From Oreohelix idahoensis (lineage: Eukaryota; Mollusca; Gastropoda; Stylommatophora; Oreohelicidae), in the NCBI GenBank assembly GCA_024509875.1, contig JAMPIV010000304.1, positions 635,501 to 699,500 of the forward strand: a stretch of DNA of 64,000 nt, in the 5' to 3' direction. The notes below the pieces were generated by a model, which ran no database searches, was not told the DNA's origin, and saw only the letters and a program-made list of their open reading frames with translations. The translations under genes and the position numbers were made by a program. Shown in pieces: positions 1-11,267 of this stretch. The first letter of the stretch is position 1; every line of letters starts with the position of its first letter.

Positions 1-1179
1 AGGATTGAGATATTCACAGCTACTACTAAAATTCTAGGAGAAACAAGTAAGATGTTTGTTACTGGCATTAGCAGTTTGCAAGGGGATGAACATATAAATT
101 TGAACTCCAGAAGGGATAAGAATATTGACCACACAATGGCTTGCAGTTCGAAAATGGCTAGTTTATGCCCTTACCATAACTTGTCTCACAGACATGATGT
201 TTGTTTTTTTATTCAAGAAGAAGAAGATGTCGTTCATAAATTAAGTGCGCACAGAAAGACACTGATGGAAAAATCTGAAGTATTTGCTGCAATGTTTTGT
301 GGATCTTATGCAGAATCTACCCAGTCTGAAATTGCCATTGCAGATGTAAATAGAGATGCGTTTGAGTTTATCATTCATTACCTACACGGATGTTCCTCGG
401 GTTGTCCTGTCATAGATTCGCTTTGTGTGGATAATGCTAAAGGTGAAACAGTTGCCACAGAAGACTCGATAAGGCCTGACTGTTTAGAGAGACAAATGCT
501 GCCAAATGATCAAGTGTTACATAAGAAAAGTGTTGAAGAGAAGAATTATGTTTTTGGTAAGGACACATCCAGATCTCTACCTGAAGGTGGAAAGAAAAGT
601 GCTGAAACAGATTGTGTAGAAACAAATTTGAGGGCAGGAACTTCATCAAATATTTCACCAGTGCTAGAGTTTATGCAGTCTCAAGACTCACTGGACAGTC
701 TGACTCTAGAAGACAGGCCAGAGAGTGAAGTCACATCTCATGCCTCCAGGAAATTGAATTTTAAGAATCCTCAGACTGTTGATGACATTGAAAATAGTGA
801 CGTAAATAAAAGTGAAAAAGACCTTTGCCAAAACAAGAACCAGGCTGGAACATCTCAGATGCATTTAGATGAGCTAATCAGCAAATGTGGAAGTATTCTA
901 GCACTGGCTGACAGATTTCTCCTGCACGATCTCGTGTGTTATCCTGCATCAGTTTTGTCTCACGTTTGTCTGTGCCCCAACACTATAGAAGACATTTTCC
1001 ACTTGGCCTGTTTTTACAATTTGGACTCGCTTGCTTATGACTGCATCCGGGAAACTTTAATGTCTTACCTTCCTTGCCATGATGCTGCTGCTATGTACGT
1101 GGAACTAGCTGCTGATGGATACAGAGAGCAGGTCCGTACAGCTTTAACGTGGCTTCTGAACTACTCGCTGTCAAGTTAG
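1..1179 (+). CDS. ARMC5: ARMC5-like protein, C-terminal BTB/POZ exon (5' partial)
   Basis: The frame is open from base 1 (no stop before the ATG at 52) to the TAG at 1177-1179, so this is the 3' end of a gene that starts outside the window. The translation has a BTB/POZ core at about residues 50-110 of the part after the ATG (VVHKLSAHRKTLMEKSEVF, then FCGSYAES, then YLHGC followed by GC). A long acidic, Ser/Thr-rich linker follows, then a helical tail with LADRFLLHDL and FHLACFYNLDSLA. The pair 'GS(F/Y)AE ... (H/Y)LHGC..GC' and the '(A)L.A.(D/G)RFLL..L' motif match the C-terminus of armadillo repeat-containing protein 5, a BTB adaptor of CUL3 ubiquitin ligase. The armadillo repeats would lie upstream. 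Another BTB-domain protein is possible but less likely. Confidence 0.78.
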   Translation, partial: RIEIFTATTKILGETSKMFVTGISSLQGDEHINLNSRRDKNIDHTMACSSKMASLCPYHNLSHRHDVCFFIQEEEDVVHKLSAHRKTLMEKSEVFAAMFCGSYAESTQSEIAIADVNRDAFEFIIHYLHGCSSGCPVIDSLCVDNAKGETVATEDSIRPDCLERQMLPNDQVLHKKSVEEKNYVFGKDTSRSLPEGGKKSAETDCVETNLRAGTSSNISPVLEFMQSQDSLDSLTLEDRPESEVTSHASRKLNFKNPQTVDDIENSDVNKSEKDLCQNKNQAGTSQMHLDELISKCGSILALADRFLLHDLVCYPASVLSHVCLCPNTIEDIFHLACFYNLDSLAYDCIRETLMSYLPCHDAAAMYVELAADGYREQVRTALTWLLNYSLSS

Positions 1180-1419
1180 ACAGGTAGAAGATTAACTGAA
1201 ATATATGCTGGTACTTATTGAGTTAAGAGGTTTCAGATGAAGCCTTTCATGAAGACATGTTAAACAGAAAAGGGGTCTTCCACATATGACGTGGGGGAAG
1301 GAGATCAAAAGGTGACATCGCGAGGGGGGGGATCAAAATTTTGGGATGTGTGACGATGCAGTAGTTCACTTTTTGTCGTAATAGATAACAACTTCATTGT
1401 GGATGACTTATATTCCCTA
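1180..1419 (+). other. 3' flank of the ARMC5-like gene
   Basis: Presumed 3' UTR and intergenic sequence between the stop codon and the Tigger element. No canonical AATAAA is seen. A G-rich stretch (gaggggggggatc) lies at about 1321-1333. Nothing coding. Confidence 0.35.
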
Positions 1420-1675
1420 TACAGGTGTACCTCGCTTTAAGGCGCTTCGCTTTAGAGCGCTTCGCTAATATGGCACTTTCAATTATATTCATGTTTATAA
1501 TTTTCGGCAGTGACGCGCACATCAGCTGAATGAGCTGAATTGAGCTAGTCGACTGGTGCCATTTTGTTGCCTGCGCTCAGTCTGTTTACAGCATTTGTGC
1601 ACTTCGTGTCTCAGTGTCGTATTCTGGCAATTTTCAAAATTTTTCTTGTGTTATTGAAATTAATTACAGTTCAGT

Positions 1676-2194
1676 GGCCTCTAAGTGTAGTGCTAGTGAA
1701 AAGAAGAGTCGCAAGCCTCTTACTTCAAATCAAAAACTAGAAATGATTAAACTTAGTGAGAAAGGCATGTCGAACGTCAAGCTGCCTTAGATAGTAATAC
1801 CTCTGATGGGCCTAGGCAAAATAAATTGAAAGCCTTTTGGAAAGGATTTACTATTCTAGATGCCATTGAGAACATTCTCAATTCATGGGAAGAGGTCTAA
1901 ATATCAACATTAAAAGAAGTTTGGAAGAAGATGATTCCCACCCACATGGATGACTTTGAAGGGTTTGAGACTTCAGTGGAGGAAGTGACTGCAAATGTGG
2001 TGGAAAAGGCAAGAGAACTGGAACCTGAAGATGTGGCTAAATTGCTGGCATCTCATGATCAGCCTTTAATGGATGAGGACTTGCTTTTGGTAGATGAGCA
2101 AAGGTTACTTCTTGAGATGGAATCTACTCCTGATGAAAATCCAGTGAGCATTGCTGAAATGACAACAGAGGATTTAAAACACTACATTGGCTAA
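1676..2194 (+). pseudogene. Tigger/CENP-B-family transposase remnant
   Basis: Two blocks of a pogo/Tigger transposase survive. The first (about 1676-1791) encodes [20 protein letters not shown], the start of the CENP-B N-terminal helix-turn-helix DNA-binding domain, and ends in a stop. The second (about 1801-2194) encodes the C-terminal part: [20 protein letters not shown], a stop, then LKEVWKKM and the 87-residue tail with DDFEGF, ELEPEDVAKLLASHDQPL and MDEDLLLVDEQR. This acidic 'W.k..p....df.gf ... L...h...l..edLl' pattern is characteristic of the family. The catalytic DDE core between the blocks is missing, so the protein cannot be functional. Confidence 0.8.
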
Positions 2195-3347
2195 ATACTA
2201 TCAAACGGGATAGCATGCTACAAAGAAATCCTTTGCGAAAGGAAGCGTCAGTCAATGAGGCAAACTTCATTGTTGTCTTATTTTAAGAAAGTGCCACAGC
2301 CACCCCAACTTTCAGCAGCAAATAGCTCTTATCATTCAACAGCCATCAACATTAAAGCAAGACTTTCCACCAACAAAGAGAATAAGATTTGCTGAAGGCT
2401 CAGATGATGAAGCTTTACTTTCTGCTTCAGCCTTCCTTCAACAATTACTTCTTCTAAAATGTTCATTCGTTCACCATAAGCAAAGGACGAAAATATTTTA
2501 AGGTTAGCAATACAGTACTATAGCAATTTTTAAAAAAATTAGGCTTTTATATGCACTGGCAAGTGAAAAAAAGGCTGTGATTCGCTTTAAGGTGATATTC
2601 GCTTTATGGCGGTGGTCTGGAACCTAACCAGTTACGTGATGCCTTTGCACACAGGTGTATGCCCATTATTTTCGGAGATATGATTGTATGCATTGACAAT
2701 TTAGCATGATAATGCACGCTTAGTGAACGGCGTAGCCTTTATTAATAATATGACGTAATTGTAACTATGCGGCGTAAGCATCGTCTGCTGTTAAAGGTCA
2801 ACTGTTACTTTTCTTGGCCTTTCTCAAGTGTTCGTCGATCTGAGATGTTTTTCTACATATGCTCCCAAGTAGTGGAGACTTTCAAGTATTTCTACAGTGG
2901 CTGTTATTATTGATTGGCCACCACTTTGATATGCAACTGCCATAAGGGGTTGCAGCTGTATTGATAAGTATCGCACCCAATTTATGTAATATTTGTAATG
3001 ATGCCATCAGATTTATTGCTGCTGTACTTCGGTCCCGTCGCGTTCGGACTGACCTCAAGTTGTAATGGCCAAAACTGAATATATGTGCATGTTATGCCTT
3101 TGACACTAGACGGACGGATAACTGAAGATTATGCATCCAACTGTTATGCATCCAACTATTATGCATTGCATGGAAAATATGGAGTCTGTTTAATAAATAT
3201 TGTAAACTGTGGACCAGTCTCTGACTGCACTTTGATTTTCACTGTTGGACTCATATGTGTTATGGTGTATTGTTTGGACTTAGTCTGTCTTGAATACCAG
3301 AACCAAAGACATTCACGTTGTTAGCATGATTGCTATTACTAATCTAC

Positions 3348-4990
3348 TCTTCTTCTTCTTCGATCCTTAGCCACCGACCGTCAAAGCAGTCAGTGGCCAT
3401 CACGCATAGTGGCGTCTTGTAGGGCAACAACAAATTGATTCCACTTTGCACGGTCGGTGGCCATCCTTCGTACAGTGCCCCAACTCTGGTTTATTCTTTG
3501 CATCTCAGCCTCCACAGTCCTCCGCCAAGTTGTTTTTGGTCGGCCTCTCTTTCGCTTTCCTTCAGGGGTCCAAAGCATAGCTGTTCTTGTGATGGCATCG
3601 GGGTCTCTTCTGAGGACATGACCAACCCAGCTCCAGCGTCTGCCAGCTATGATGGTGTGCATGTCCTCTTGCTTGCTACGAGTAAGCAGATCTTGGTTGG
3701 TGATGGTATTCGGCCAAAAAATGCGGTGAATTTTTCTTAGGCATATTGTGTGAAAAGAGGACAATTTTGACATTTCCTTCTCTGTGACTCTCCAGCATTC
3801 CGCACCATAGAGAAGCACAGAAAGCACGCAGCTCTGGTATAATCTTAATTTTGTGCTTGTGCTGTATTGGGAGGACTTCCAGATGTTATTTAGGCTAAAG
3901 AAGGCTGTTCTTGCCTTATTCATTCTGATGTTGATGTCTTTGCCTGCCCCACCGTCTGGTGTTACTATGCTTCCTAGGTATGTGAAAGTATCTGTCTGTA
4001 CCAATTGCTGATTCCTTACTGATATGGGCTCAGGGTTGCTCACATTGAGCGTCATGACCTCAGACTTCTTTAAATTGATGTTCAAGCCCACCTGCTGGCT
4101 AAATTTATTAAGTCTATCCGTTTTTTCCTGGATGTGTTGATGTGAATGTGCCAGCAGTGCAATGTCATCTGCATATTCCAGATCTTCCAATGTAGAAAAT
4201 GTAGTCCATCTTATTCCTCTTGGACTGCCCTCTGTTGTCTGGCACATCACCCAGTCTATGACTGTTAAAAAAAAGAGTGGTTGATAAGGGGCATCCCTGT
4301 CGTACTCCTGTCTTCACCTCGAAGGTTAGGTTGCTCTGCCCAACACTACACGTAAAGTTGGCATAGAGGCTTTTTATGATTGCCACTATGCAGCTTGGAA
4401 TTCCATAAGCCCTCAGTATTTTCCATAAACTGTCCCTATGTATGCTGTCAAAAGCCTTTTCAAAATCAACAAAATTTATGTAAAGCTGTCTTTGCCATTC
4501 TGAGCACTGCTCTATAATGTTCCTGAGAGTGAATATATGGTCTACACATCTTCTGTTCTTTCTAAATCCTGCTTGTTCTTTCCTCAGTTTGTAGTCTACT
4601 GCCTTTGAAATTCTCTGTATAATTATCCTGCCTAGTATTTTGCTGGGAACTGAGAGAAGAGTGATTCCTCTCCAATTATTGCAGTCAATTTCGGCTTTCA
4701 CCACTGAGTCATACGAGCCACAGACTCCGAATGTCCATCCCGCAGCAAAGTTTGTTCATTTGATGTTGTTTCCGTAACTTCATTATTTTTTTTTACATAG
4801 ACAGGGGTGTCAGCCCTATGCTAAAACCCCCAACCTGGAGGACCAGGGTACCAGCTTTTGTCTGACCCCTACCCACACAGACCAGTCCAGCTTGGTTGAA
4901 CCTACCAGGAGTAAAACTCCCACTGGCATAGCTCTGGGGATTGTCAGGGTACGCAAGCTGCCATACCGCTACAAGGTATAGGTACCATTG
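3348..4990 (-). mobile_element. RTE-type LINE (family 1), internally deleted
   Basis: Bounded by a 13-bp target-site duplication ATTACTAATCTAC (3335-3347 and 4991-5003). Read on the minus strand, it ends in a short (AAG)n tail at 3348-3361, typical of RTE retrotransposons. It encodes RT pieces at 4165-4704 (FVDFEKAFDSIHRDSLW, TGVRQGCPLS) and 3390-4250 (LEYADDIALLAHS, then the C-terminal RRWSWVGHVLRRD and KRKRGRPKTTWRR). The 5' end (4690-4990) matches that of the full-length copy at 56686-60006, but all of the endonuclease domain and the start of RT are deleted at about 4692. Frames are broken, so it is inactive. Confidence 0.88.
3390..4704 (-). pseudogene. RTE LINE reverse transcriptase, broken
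   Basis: RT domain of the family-1 LINE in two frames with a shift near 4250. The fingers/palm part (4165-4704) carries the first catalytic Asp in FVDFEKAFD and the RQGCPLS motif. The second part (3390-4250) carries the YADD box in LEYADDIALLAHS, the thumb, and a Lys/Arg-rich tail (KRKRGRPKTTWRRTVEAEM) that ends at the terminal ATMRDGH. The N-terminal endonuclease is absent. Confidence 0.85.
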
Positions 4991-5053
4991 ATTACTAATC
5001 TACATCAGTCTCTAAAGTCCTGAAAAGCTGAAACACCACCGTAAACACATTAT

Positions 5054-5072
5054 TGGCACCCAGCTGATGGGG
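5054..5072 (+). promoter_or_regulatory. possible primer-binding site of the gypsy relic
   Basis: TGGCACCCAGCTGATGGGG lies 6 bp inside the end of the 5' LTR (5047). LTR elements carry a TGG-starting site there, complementary to a tRNA 3' end. The tRNA was not identified, so this rests on position and the TGG start only. Confidence 0.35.
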
Positions 5073-5373
5073 AAATTTTTTTCAAGACCATCGTTTATTC
5101 AAGTTTGAACTTTTGTCAACTCTTCACTTTTGAACGCAATATCAAGCACCGTTGGAGCTCCGTACTTTTTGTTACTATTCATCGCTCACCATGCATGCCC
5201 CGGGACACTGTCCGGTACAAGTTCGAAGAGAAACATATGACTGTTCAAATACGACCTGTATTTATTCTGGTTAAATCAATCTGCAGCCGAAGTTTACATT
5301 CGATGTCCCTCAACATACACTAGTCGCTGATACGACGTCCTTCTTCTTCTTCTTGCGATCGCATCTTTGATGA

Positions 5374-6254
5374 TTACACCGTCAGACGAGTTCTCATGAT
5401 GAATTCGACTGTTGTTTGAAGTTCCTCTTTAACTCCATATAGCTTTGAGTTTAGTGTTGAGTCATTGGGCCAGTATATCTTTCTTAACTGGTCATACAGA
5501 GGACAGTCCTGTAGAACATGCTCAGCAGTTTGTTCGTTTAATCCACATGTGCACAGTGGTGAAGCAGACAATCGTAGCTTGTGCATGTGTTTATTCAGTT
5601 TGTTATGCCCTGTCCTGAGTCGAAAAATAGTTATCTGTCCCTGCCGGTCGAGAGTGTGATAGTCGTCTTTGGGTTGGTTCTGTTCTCTTCTGATAGTCTG
5701 GATAGCTCTCTTTTTCTCAAAGTATGTGACTTCATTATCTTCTTGTTCACATTCTCCTCCTTTTTTTTGCAAGTTTATCTGCCTTTTCATTTCCGGGTAC
5801 ACCACAATGAGATGGTACCCACTGAAGTATGGTTCTCTTTTTGGCAGCTACCTTGTTTAGTTCATTTCTCAGATGCGGGAGTTTACCACCCTTGAGAGCT
5901 TGCAGGACAGACAGTGCATCTGTGAGGATGACTACCTGGTGGCAGTCAGAGTTGGTGTTATAAATCATATTTGCAGCTTGCTCTAGAGCTTGAACCTCAG
6001 CTGTATAGTTGGAACAGAATTTTACCAGTGGGAATGTGCCTAGTCTCATAGTGGTTGTCAGGATATGAGATAAAGATACCGGCACCTCCATTCCTAACAG
6101 CATTAGTTGCTGATCCATCTGTATAGGCATGTATCCATGATTGATCGGGATAGCTTTCTTGGATCACACTCAATGTAGCAGTTCGTTTTTTGCAGATCAT
6201 TATACTCACATCCACTTGTGAGACCACTGACTGATGTATTAATTTGGAGGGCAC
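5374..6254 (-). pseudogene. RNase H and Cys-rich tail of the I-type LINE
   Basis: RNase H motifs appear in order in three overlapping frames: the first Asp in WIHAYTDGSA, the Glu in YTAEVQALEQA, the second Asp in VILTDALSVLQAL, and VPSHCGVPGNEKADKLAK with the last Asp. The tail at 5374-5805 carries a CTC-x9-H-x4-C type cluster (CTCGLNEQTAEHVLQDC) common at the end of I-type ORF2 proteins. Frameshifts lie near 6100 and 5790. Confidence 0.82.
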
Positions 6255-7771
6255 TGCTGGCCTGCTCCCATGGTACAGGGTATAGGGTGGGCTTCAGTGG
6301 TGTTGTCTTCATGGATAGGTCTTCTTGATGCTGTCTTATAAGTCTTTTTCCCCGATGCACAAAGCTGCTACGCTTTAGACGTCCCAATGCCAGATCATCT
6401 AGTCTTGCCTTCATTGGGTGCATTGGCATACTGTTGTACTTTTCCATCTGGATCATGGTTTTTGTGTCTCTTCTATGGGACAATGTCTGTAATCCAGCAA
6501 CCTTCTGCATCTCTGTTATTGGTGTAGTTTTCATGGCTCCTGTAATGAGCCTGAGAGCTTGATTTTGCACCTTGTCCAAAGACTGCAGATGTGAGTTAGC
6601 AGCTGATGACCATGCTGCTGAGCTAAACTCTAAGTGTGGTCTTATTACTCCATTATAAATCTTCTTTAGATTTCGTTCATTTGCTCCCCAGTTGGTACCT
6701 GCTAGTTTTCTGAGTATGCCTAGTCGTCTTCGGGCCTTTCCTTCTGCATTTTCAATATGCTTATTCCATGTAAGCCTTTGGTCAAATGTCACCCCAAGAT
6801 AGGTGGGGTAGCTTTCTTCCTTGATCATGGTTGTCCCTAGGTGTATGTTAGCTGATTTGTCCTTGGGGGCGAGGGAGAACAGTGTTGTGGAGGTTTTGTC
6901 TGTGTTTATTGTGATAAGCCATTTCTCTGCCCATGACACTAGCATGTCTGCTGCCCGCTGCATTCTATAATTTGCTGTGGTGACATTTTCATCAGCGCAC
7001 CAGAGTACTAGGTCATCTGCATATAAGGCAGCTTTAACTCCTGCAGGGAGATCTTTCACCAGGTCATTGATGTAAACAAGGAAGAGTGTTTGGGGAAATT
7101 ACTCCTCCTTGAGGTACCCCCTGATGGAGCAACACTTTTCTGCTCTGCAGACCGTCAAGAGTGACTTTAGTTCTCCTGTTATGCAAGTATGACTGGATCC
7201 ATTTCATCATGTTGCCTTGGATTCCACTTCTCCTAAGTTTTGCAATGAGGCCATCTTTCCACACCTTGTCAAAGGCCTGCTTGAAGTCGACCCAGATCGT
7301 TAGGACCTTTTTCTTCTCCTGGAAGGCATCTTCTATTGCTTGAGACAAGTAAGTAACTTGGTCTTCTATACTGTAGCATTCTCTAAATCCAGCTTGTTCT
7401 GGCACCAGGATCTGCTCAGACTCTAAATACCATTTCAATCTGTGGTTGACTATTCGCTCCATAGTCTTCCCAACACAGCTTGTGAGACTGATTGGCCGGT
7501 AACTTGCAGCCTCGGTCTTACATTTCCTTTTCTTTAGTATGGGTATTGTGATGGCTTCTCTCCATACTTGGGGTACCGTTCCTTTCAACCAGCTGTGGTT
7601 GAATATCTCAAGCAGTTTTGTCTTTGCTGCTGAGCTCAGATTTACTAGTATTTTGTTGCTGATTTTGTCTGGGCCGGGTGACTTTTGAAACTTAAGCTTG
7701 GAAATAGCCTTTTGTAGTTCTCCTAGTGTGATGGGTTCCCTCATTGGGGCAGGAGTATCTGTCTGTCCCAT
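6103..7771 (-). pseudogene. I-type LINE reverse transcriptase, one frameshift
   Basis: The N-terminal part (7064-7771) shows LGELQKAISKLKFQKSPGPDKI, SYRPISLTS, the catalytic IWVDFKQAFDKVW and HQGVPQGGVISP. After a frameshift at about 7075 the second part (6103-7059) carries ALYADDLVLWC, the Lys-rich INTDKTSTTLF, and a thumb region with YLGVTFD and VRPHLEF-like IRPHLEFSSAAW. All RT active-site motifs survive, so the copy is fairly young, but the shift and 5' truncation prevent activity. Confidence 0.85.
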
Positions 7772-7824
7772 GGTTGCCAGTATTTCTTTTCTTATCTCTC
7801 TCTGATGATCTAATACGACGTCCT

Positions 7825-8527
7825 GATACGAGCGTTGCTTGCAACGGTTATCACCTCAAGATTACTTCCAGTGTACAGTCCTCACTCAAGATTCCAGCGG
7901 CACAGTTCAAAAATGGCGTTGCTTCTATTGTTGAACACAGATGACCACTGATTTTGCTCGACCTGTACTTTGTGCATGCAGCTTTCAATGCCTTTCCAAG
8001 TGATGCTGTTTGGAGAACTCATCATCTGTGGATCCAGCTAAGTTGCTTTACATTTTTTGTGGTCATTGCATGTCGGTCTGAGCTCTTTCTTTTATGCTAT
8101 CTCTATGTTTTAATGTTCATTGTATATCGTAGCGAGAGGTTGGGCTGGTGAACCTGTGCTAGAGGTACATCTCATAGCAATATGGACTCACACAGGTTGT
8201 GTCTTTAGGTTTAGTTATAGATTCCCCTCAGTGGAATCCGGCTTTTAAGCGCTGTGTGATTTTTTGTCCACTGGGTGTTTTCTGTAATACCTGTCTGTTT
8301 AGCTGTGCTGTTTTGTTATTTATCTATTGTTATCATCGTTCCATAGTATTTTTGCTTTAGTTTTCAGCAGTCTTGTTTGTCTTTGTTAGTCTTTTCTGGC
8401 TATCATTTATTTCTATACAAATTTCATGTTTATACAGTGTTTTTTTCATCCTGTCCTGTCTTACTGTAGCAGTAAGTTTGTTATACTTGCATAACATTTT
8501 TTTTTTCCTCTTTAGTATTCTTTTAGG
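7825..8527 (+). other. non-coding interior of the gypsy relic
   Basis: Continues the gypsy interior after the I-type LINE. No frame here resembles gag, protease, integrase or the N-terminal half of RT, so this part is deleted or decayed beyond recognition. Confidence 0.4.
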
Positions 8528-9189
8528 TTGCTTGCTTAAGACCGAAGAACACAACGTCTCTAAAATTCTCAATCTATCAGTTCCTAAGACTAAGAAGCAA
8601 GTGCGCAGCCTTCTCAGTCTTGTTCAGTTTTATGCTAAATTTATTCCTAACTTATCTACCATCACAGCTGACTTGTCTGCTCTATTGAGAAAGGGCTCAC
8701 CAAGTAACGTGCATTAGTCACAAGAGTGCCAAGCCACTCTTGCTTATATTAAGATGTTATTTTCAACTCCTCCAATATTGAGGTTACAAGATAAAAATTC
8801 AGCTTTTATTCTTCGCACAGATGCATCTTTGAAGGGCATCAGAGCAGCTTTAATGCAATACTTTAATGGTGATCTTCATCCCATTTTTTACATATCAAGG
8901 AAACTCACTGACACTGAGAGCAGATATCCTGTGATTGAAAAAAAACTCCATTATTTGGTCAGTACTGAAACTTGAACGTTATTTGCTTGGATCTCATATC
9001 ATAATCCAGTCTGACCAGAAAGCACTTTCTTTTCTAAAGAAAAAGGATCACAGGAATGCAAAGACTGCTCGCTACTCTCTTTGGATGCAACCACTTCATT
9101 ATGACATACATGCAATTTGAGGCACTGACAATGTACTCGTAGATGCTTTGTCCCGTTATCCTCAGCCAGACATTGATAACTTCAGTTAA
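8528..9189 (+). pseudogene. gypsy RT C-terminus and RNase H, broken
   Basis: Starts at GCLLKTEEHNVSKILNLSV, followed by PKTKKQVRSLLSLVQFYAKF (RT thumb). RNase H follows with ILRTDASLKGIRAAL, YISRKLTDTESRYPVIEKK, HIIIQSDQKAL and, after a stop, DNVLVDALSRYPQ. There is a stop near 8716, a frameshift near 8950 and a stop near 9118. It parallels the RT/RH of the minus-strand gypsy at 60199-61176, which indicates the same broad clade. Confidence 0.82.
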
Positions 9190-10245
9190 TGTTGCACCAA
9201 GATTATGGTTCTAGCGCACTCATATCTGACTATCATTTTTTTCTGCGCTGCCTTACATGGAACTAGATGCTACTCACACGTACAGATTCTCATTGACATT
9301 GTATGCCTCGAACATTTTGGAGATGCTTCTGACGATGTGATGCTATTACACTCACTTCATGACTCTTGCGAGGCTTGGCACAGTGAAAGGAAAAAAAACT
9401 TTATCAGGAAATATATATCTATTGCCTACTAACAGTGCACATTTTCGCTTGCTGTGTGTTAATTCTGACACTTGCAATTTTACAGAGAACTAAATTTTTG
9501 CTCTCAGTTGAACATTTTCGCATCAAGTCGCATAAGCTTGGAACTATGTCACGCACTTTGTTGTTATACATTGACAGTGTTGATTTTGTCTTCTTGATGA
9601 TATCTATGCTCTTGCTTGGTCAAGACACCAGATGTTCGTGGTACAGTGAAAGCCCATTATTATAAACATTATCCTCTTGCAACTTATTTGCTTTGGCATT
9701 CAAGATTGAGGATTTCCCCGACGACTTGTCAAATATTTGAATTACTTCAACCAAGAACTCTATTAATTACCATTGTATTTACATTTGTTTCCACATAATT
9801 GTAATTAGATCTTTATTCATTTATTCTCACATTTTTGCCATTTCTTATTTTTTTTTAATTACCATTTCTCATGAATTTTTGGTAAGGGACATAATCACCT
9901 TTATATGTTACTCTTAGTACACTAGGTTACTTCCCTTAATTGTATCATTGTTTCACAAAGTATTATGGACTCGCTCCTTTTATTATTCATACATGCATTT
10001 TAATAATTTTTTTTAACACTTCGAGTTAGACTATAAATGTCTTTGCCATTCTTTTTACCTTTTGGCTTATTCACATGACTGTTGACTGATTTTCATCTCA
10101 CTTTCATTAATTATATTTTTTCACTATGTTGTACTTATACTTGACTTAGACTATATATTGTAGAGATGTTAATTTGTTTTGGTCGTTCCAAATCTGAGAA
10201 GAAAGAAAAAACTTGGTTTTTTTCCCCGGGGGGACAGGGTAATAG
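9190..10245 (+). other. non-coding 3' region of the gypsy relic up to the 3' LTR
   Basis: AT-rich, no convincing coding frame and no integrase motifs (no HHCC or DDE pattern seen). It ends in the probable polypurine tract gggggacaggg just before the LTR. The absence of integrase after RNase H agrees with an element type that places integrase upstream of RT. Confidence 0.45.
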
Positions 10246-10990
10246 TGTTATGTGATGCCTTTGCACACATGCGTATGCCCATTATTTTCGGAGATACAGC
10301 TGTATACATTGACAATTTAGCATGATAATGTACGCTTAGTGAACGGCGTAGCCTTTATTAATAATATGACATAATTGTAACTAAGCGACGTTAGCATCGT
10401 CTGCTGTTAAAGGTCAACCGTTACTTTTCTTGGCCTTTCTCGAGTGTTCGTCGATCTGAGAAGATGTTTTTCTACATATGCTCCCAAGTAGTGGAGACTT
10501 TCAAGTATTTCTACAGTGGCTATGTTATTCAAGATTGGCCGCCACTTTGATATGCAACTGCCATAAGGGTTTGCAGCTTTAACGATAAGTATCGCACCCA
10601 ATTTATGTAATATTTGTAATGATGCCATCAGATTTATTGCCACAGTACTTCGGTCCCGTCGCGTTCGGACTGACCTCAAGTTGTAATGGCCAAAACTAAA
10701 TATATGTGCATGTTATGCCTTTGACACTAGACGGACGGATAACTGAAGATTATGCATCAAACTATTATGCATTGCATGGAAAATATGGAGTATGTTTAAT
10801 AAATATTGTAAACTGTGGACCAGTCTCCGACTGCACTTTGATTTTCACCGTTGGACTCATATGTGTTATGGTGTATCGTTTGGACTTAGTCTGTCTTGAA
10901 TACCAGAACCAAAGACATTCGCGTTGTTAGCTATTACTAATCTACAACATCAGTCTCTAAGTCTTTAAAAGCTGAAACACCACCGTAACA
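10246..10990 (+). repeat. 3' LTR of the gypsy relic
   Basis: A 745-bp LTR beginning TGTTATGTGATGCC and ending CACCACCGTAACA. It is uninterrupted and matches 2631-3347 plus 5004-5047. It abuts the last 23 bp of the Tigger element. Confidence 0.87.
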
Positions 10991-11267
10991 GTCATATTAG
11001 CGAGGTATGCCTGTACAAGTATATTTAATTCTCTCAGACGTCAGTCACAAACTTTTTCCACCAAAGTTGCAGTCTGGAAATTATATAAAGTCGTGTGCTT
11101 CTTGCCTTTGCACTAAACTGCACGATGCTCAATGTAATGTGCATATTTTTTTCCCACACAAGCTGCAGTTACGTGTTAAATAATAAATAGAAAACACATA
11201 GTAAAGTGTCAAAAATGTACAATATATTTTAGTAAATTATTTTTATTGCAGCTGACTTCCTTGTGAC

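Larger units (their letters stand above)
2631..5047 (+). repeat. 5' LTR of the gypsy relic, interrupted by an RTE LINE
   Basis: LTR sequence runs from 2631 to 3347 and resumes after the LINE at 5004-5047, matching the 3' LTR at 10246-10990 closely along its length (shared starts 'gtgatgcctttgcacaca' and ends 'gctgaaacaccaccgtaa'). The LINE lies at 3348-4990 between copies of ATTACTAATCTAC. The short plus-strand frame at 3085-3324 is repeated in the other LTR and has no family resemblance. Confidence 0.85.
5342..7812 (-). mobile_element. I-superfamily LINE with RNase H, 5' truncated
   Basis: Flanked by a 12-bp target-site duplication ATACGACGTCCT (5330-5341 and 7813-7824). Its 3' end is a (GAA)n tail on the minus strand, at 5342-5353. 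It encodes the latter part of the ORF2 polyprotein: RT, RNase H and a cysteine-rich C-terminus. RNase H after RT marks the I superfamily (I, Nimb, ingi and related clades). The endonuclease and ORF1 are lost to 5' truncation. It is inserted in the non-coding interior of the gypsy relic. Confidence 0.88.
2631..10990 (+). mobile_element. Ty3/gypsy LTR retrotransposon relic with two nested LINEs
   Basis: Direct repeats of about 745 bp (2631-5047 including a nested LINE, and 10246-10990) bound a plus-strand element inside the Tigger transposon. The intact right LTR starts TGTTA and ends TAACA; the left LTR lacks its first base or two. Sequence just inside the right LTR is purine-rich (ggggggacaggg at 10230-10241), as expected for a polypurine tract. 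The only recognisable protein is the end of RT plus RNase H (8528-9189). No integrase follows RNase H, and about 1 kb of non-coding DNA separates it from the 3' LTR. The RT/RH resembles that of the minus-strand gypsy at 60199-61515. No clear target-site duplication was found. Heavily decayed. Confidence 0.8.
1422..11013 (+). mobile_element. Tigger/pogo-type DNA transposon, internally deleted and split by an LTR element
   Basis: The left end reads TA then CAGGTGTACCTCGCT at 1420-1436. The right end reads AGCGAGGTATGCCTG then TA at 10999-11015. These are inverted copies with two mismatches, flanked by the TA duplication typical of Tc1/mariner/pogo insertion. Between them are Tigger transposase remnants and the typical sub-terminal sequence ending 'ggtctggaacctaacca' at 2612-2630. 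The element is then interrupted by an 8.4 kb gypsy relic (2631-10990), and only its last 23 bp (10991-11013) continue on the far side. Removing the insertion leaves about 1.2 kb, too short for a full Tigger, so it was already a deletion derivative. Confidence 0.85.

Noticed and set aside
3085..3324. A small gene duplicated at 10706-10930
   Set aside because: Both lie at the same place in the two LTRs of the gypsy relic. The duplication reflects the LTRs, not a gene.
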